From Rhodococcus qingshengii JCM 15477 (GTDB lineage: Bacteria; Actinomycetota; Actinomycetes; Mycobacteriales; Mycobacteriaceae): DNA of 64,000 nucleotides. Below the pieces are notes generated by a model. It saw only the letters and a program-made list of their open reading frames with translations. It was not told where the DNA came from and searched no databases. The DNA is taken from contig NZ_CP096563.1 in NCBI RefSeq assembly GCF_023221595.1, positions 5,203,001-5,267,000 on the forward strand, given 5' to 3'. Position 1 is the stretch's first letter, and each line of letters starts with the position of its first letter. Shown in pieces: positions 62,250-64,000 of the stretch. The position numbers were made by a program, and so were the translations under genes.

Positions 62250-63581
62250 CTACTTCGGCAGCTTGGGGGTGATCTGCCGGTCGATGATCTGCTGCAACTG
62301 CGTGGCAACGCCGGCGAATGTCGATGCGACGTCGGCCTTCTGGAGAGCGATCTGCTCGAGTCCGGTGCCGATGATCTGATCCCCACCCGGGACGAACACG
62401 CGTGCGTAGTCCTGCGAGCGCGTACGCGAGAGCTGATCCACAGCGGTACGGGAGTTGGGGTTCGCGTCGAGGAACGCCTTCATGCTCGGCTCCGAGGTTG
62501 CCGACTTGCGGACCGGCATGTAGCCGACGTTCTGCGAGAAGTACGCCGTGTTCTCACCATTGGTGATGAAGTCGATGAACTTGAGCGCGTTCTTCTTACG
62601 CTGATCGGAGATCTTGGACGGGATGGCAAGCCCGGCACCGCCGGTGGGGCAACCGGGAGTTCCGTCCACTGCCGGGAGGAAAGCGGTGCCGAAGTCGAAG
62701 TTGGCAGTCTTCTTGATGCCGGACAGATCGCCCGTCGACGCGATGGTCGACGCCAGAATGCCGGTACCGAATTCGTTCGCGATGTCAGTGGAGACCGCGG
62801 CGTACTTCTTGTCGTGAATCATGCTGGAGAGGAACTGCCCTGCGGCAATGGTCTTCTCGTTGTCGAGCTGCAGATTCCACTGGTCGGAGTACGAGCCGCC
62901 GAACGTCCAGATTGGGCCTTCGTAGGTCCAGCCGAGGTAATCCTTCGCGTTGCCCCACCCGTGTGCCAACTTGCCGTTGCCCACGACCTTCTGCAGCTCG
63001 GGTCCCCACTCGTCGAACTCCTGCCATGTCGCCGGCCCACGGTCGGGAAGACCTGCCTGCGACCAGACCGCCTTGTTGTAGTAGAACAACGGCGTCGACC
63101 GCGCGTAGGGAAGCGCATAGTGCTTGCCCTGGAACAGGTAGTCGGCGAGCAGTGAATCGACGTAGTCGGCCGAGTCGACCCCCACCTCGGAGAAGAGTCC
63201 GTCGAGCGGCTCGATTGCCCCGGCCAGTGCATAGTTGAACCACCAGACATCCGACAGCACAACCACATCGGGCACATCTCCACCGGAGAGGGCAGCGTTG
63301 AACTTCTGTGCCACCTCTTCGTAGTTCTTGCCGCCGTCCACCAAGTTGACCTTCAGGTCCGGGTACTTGGTCTGGAAGCGGTTGATCAGTTCCTTCTCCA
63401 CGTCGGTGGACTTACCCGGATGGTTCGACCAGAAGGTGATGGTGTTGGAATCACCCGACGCACCGGATGTTCCCGCAGCATCAGCGCTCGACCCGCCGGA
63501 TCCCGCGCACGCGGTCAGTGCGGCGCCGGCGGCGATTGCACCGCCGAGGCTAAAGAATCCGCGCCTGTTCATGTTTGCCAT
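62250..63581 (-). CDS. Sugar ABC transporter solute-binding lipoprotein (UgpB-like)
   Basis: A 443-residue lipoprotein with a twin-arginine-like start (MNRRGFFSLGGAIAAGAAL) and the lipobox LTAC. TITFWSNHPGKSTDVEKELINRFQTKYPDLKVNLV begins the binding fold, and YALPYARSTPLFYYNKAVWSQAGL is the ligand cleft region of CUT1 proteins. Glycerol-3-phosphate, glycerophosphodiesters or a sugar are possible ligands. The start at 63581 is followed by a normal signal. The permease gene ends 37 bases upstream. Confidence 0.87.
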   Translation of the reverse strand: MANMNRRGFFSLGGAIAAGAALTACAGSGGSSADAAGTSGASGDSNTITFWSNHPGKSTDVEKELINRFQTKYPDLKVNLVDGGKNYEEVAQKFNAALSGGDVPDVVVLSDVWWFNYALAGAIEPLDGLFSEVGVDSADYVDSLLADYLFQGKHYALPYARSTPLFYYNKAVWSQAGLPDRGPATWQEFDEWGPELQKVVGNGKLAHGWGNAKDYLGWTYEGPIWTFGGSYSDQWNLQLDNEKTIAAGQFLSSMIHDKKYAAVSTDIANEFGTGILASTIASTGDLSGIKKTANFDFGTAFLPAVDGTPGCPTGGAGLAIPSKISDQRKKNALKFIDFITNGENTAYFSQNVGYMPVRKSATSEPSMKAFLDANPNSRTAVDQLSRTRSQDYARVFVPGGDQIIGTGLEQIALQKADVASTFAGVATQLQQIIDRQITPKLPK

Positions 63582-63618
63582 TACTGCTCCTCGAGAAAGA
63601 AATGTGACGGGAAAGCTG

Positions 63619-64000
63619 TCAGCCCTTGACCGCACCGGAGGTGAGGCCCTTGATCATGTGTCTTTGCAGCAGAAGGAAAATCACCAGGATCGGTAGCATC
63701 GTCAGCACCGTTCCTGCCATGACCGGACCCCAGTTGGTAAGTCCGTCGTTGTTCTGCAGTTGGGTCAATCCGATCGGCAGCGGTGCTACCGAGGAATCGT
63801 CGGACATGAGGAACGGCCACAGGTACTCGTTCCATTCGTTGACCACCGTGATGATGCCGAACGCCACCATCGTGGGTCCGGAAACGGGGAGCACCACGCG
63901 CCAGAGCAACCGCCAGTGGCCGGCTCCGTCCATCCGCGCCGCCTCGACGATCTCCGAAGGGATCGAGAGGAAGTGGTTGCGCATGAGGAACGTACCGAAG
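63619..64000 (-). CDS. Sugar ABC transporter permease (UgpE-like), partial
   Basis: The 3' part of a CUT1 inner-membrane permease; the frame is open to the right edge, so the start lies outside. FLSIPSEIVEAARMDGAGHWRLLWRVVLPVSGPTMVAF is the EAA coupling loop, followed by NEWNEYLWPFLM and a last helix before the end (LQRHMIKGLTSGAVKG), typical of UgpE/MalG. It is cotranscribed with the binding protein and ATPase genes. Confidence 0.88.
   Translation of the reverse strand, partial: FGTFLMRNHFLSIPSEIVEAARMDGAGHWRLLWRVVLPVSGPTMVAFGIITVVNEWNEYLWPFLMSDDSSVAPLPIGLTQLQNNDGLTNWGPVMAGTVLTMLPILVIFLLLQRHMIKGLTSGAVKG

Noticed and set aside
61776..63155. Plus-strand frame of 459 codons opposite the sugar ABC genes
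   Set aside because: Composition is that of an antisense frame, and it crosses the boundary of two real genes.
1..64000. tRNA, rRNA or CRISPR arrays
   Set aside because: No cloverleaf-like, rRNA-like or regularly spaced direct repeats were noticed; a tRNAscan-SE and CRISPR search would settle this.

Overview
The window is high-GC actinobacterial DNA. Gene content points to Rhodococcus, probably the R. erythropolis group. The evidence is a 13E12-type HNH gene with an SOS box, a Mce3R-like double TetR regulator beside paired acyl-CoA dehydrogenases, a gene of the exported family named after R. erythropolis locus RER_14450, many TetR regulators and many secreted lipase-type proteins. The genus call is inference from families; no rRNA, tRNA, CRISPR array or complete insertion sequence was seen.

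Layout. 1-7.5 kb: tail of a GGDEF gene, SOS-box HNH gene, MarR/luciferase-like monooxygenase/FMN reductase operon, CD225 protein, secreted lipase, DUF5990 protein, Baeyer-Villiger-type monooxygenase. 7.5-17.2 kb: a decayed stretch, FetB-type permease, GtrA protein and DHA2 drug exporter each divergent from a TetR gene, PspC protein, alpha/beta hydrolase, DUF389 protein, an IS110 transposase relic, and an HxlR/nitroreductase pair. 17.2-21.1 kb: four-gene osmoprotectant ABC importer behind a long leader. 21.1-30.3 kb: methyltransferase, PI-PLC-like protein, acyl-CoA ligase, two overlapping acyl-CoA dehydrogenases, double TetR regulator, TetR/P450 pair.

30.3-38.5 kb is a continuous minus-strand block for the cell surface. 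It holds a translationally coupled pair of secreted proteins, one a lipase-fold protein without its catalytic serine. Next comes a seven-gene export cluster with two SipW-type signal peptidases interleaved with alternate-signal substrates. This cluster is the most system-like part of the window.

39.2-44.3 kb: amidohydrolase/EamA operon with a perfect operator facing its TetR gene, then an ABC-F gene preceded by a short leader peptide and a strong stem-loop, a textbook layout for antibiotic-sensing attenuation. 44.3-50.6 kb: six-gene catabolic operon (two SnoaL-like proteins, two SDRs, a flavoprotein dehydrogenase, an MHS transporter) divergent from an IclR regulator. 50.7-55.4 kb: three pirins in a row, a hotdog thioesterase and an intradiol-dioxygenase-like lipoprotein. 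55.4-64 kb: UvrA2-type ATPase, VOC/AraC pair, M13 peptidase, YnfA protein, and an Ugp-like sugar ABC importer running off the right edge.
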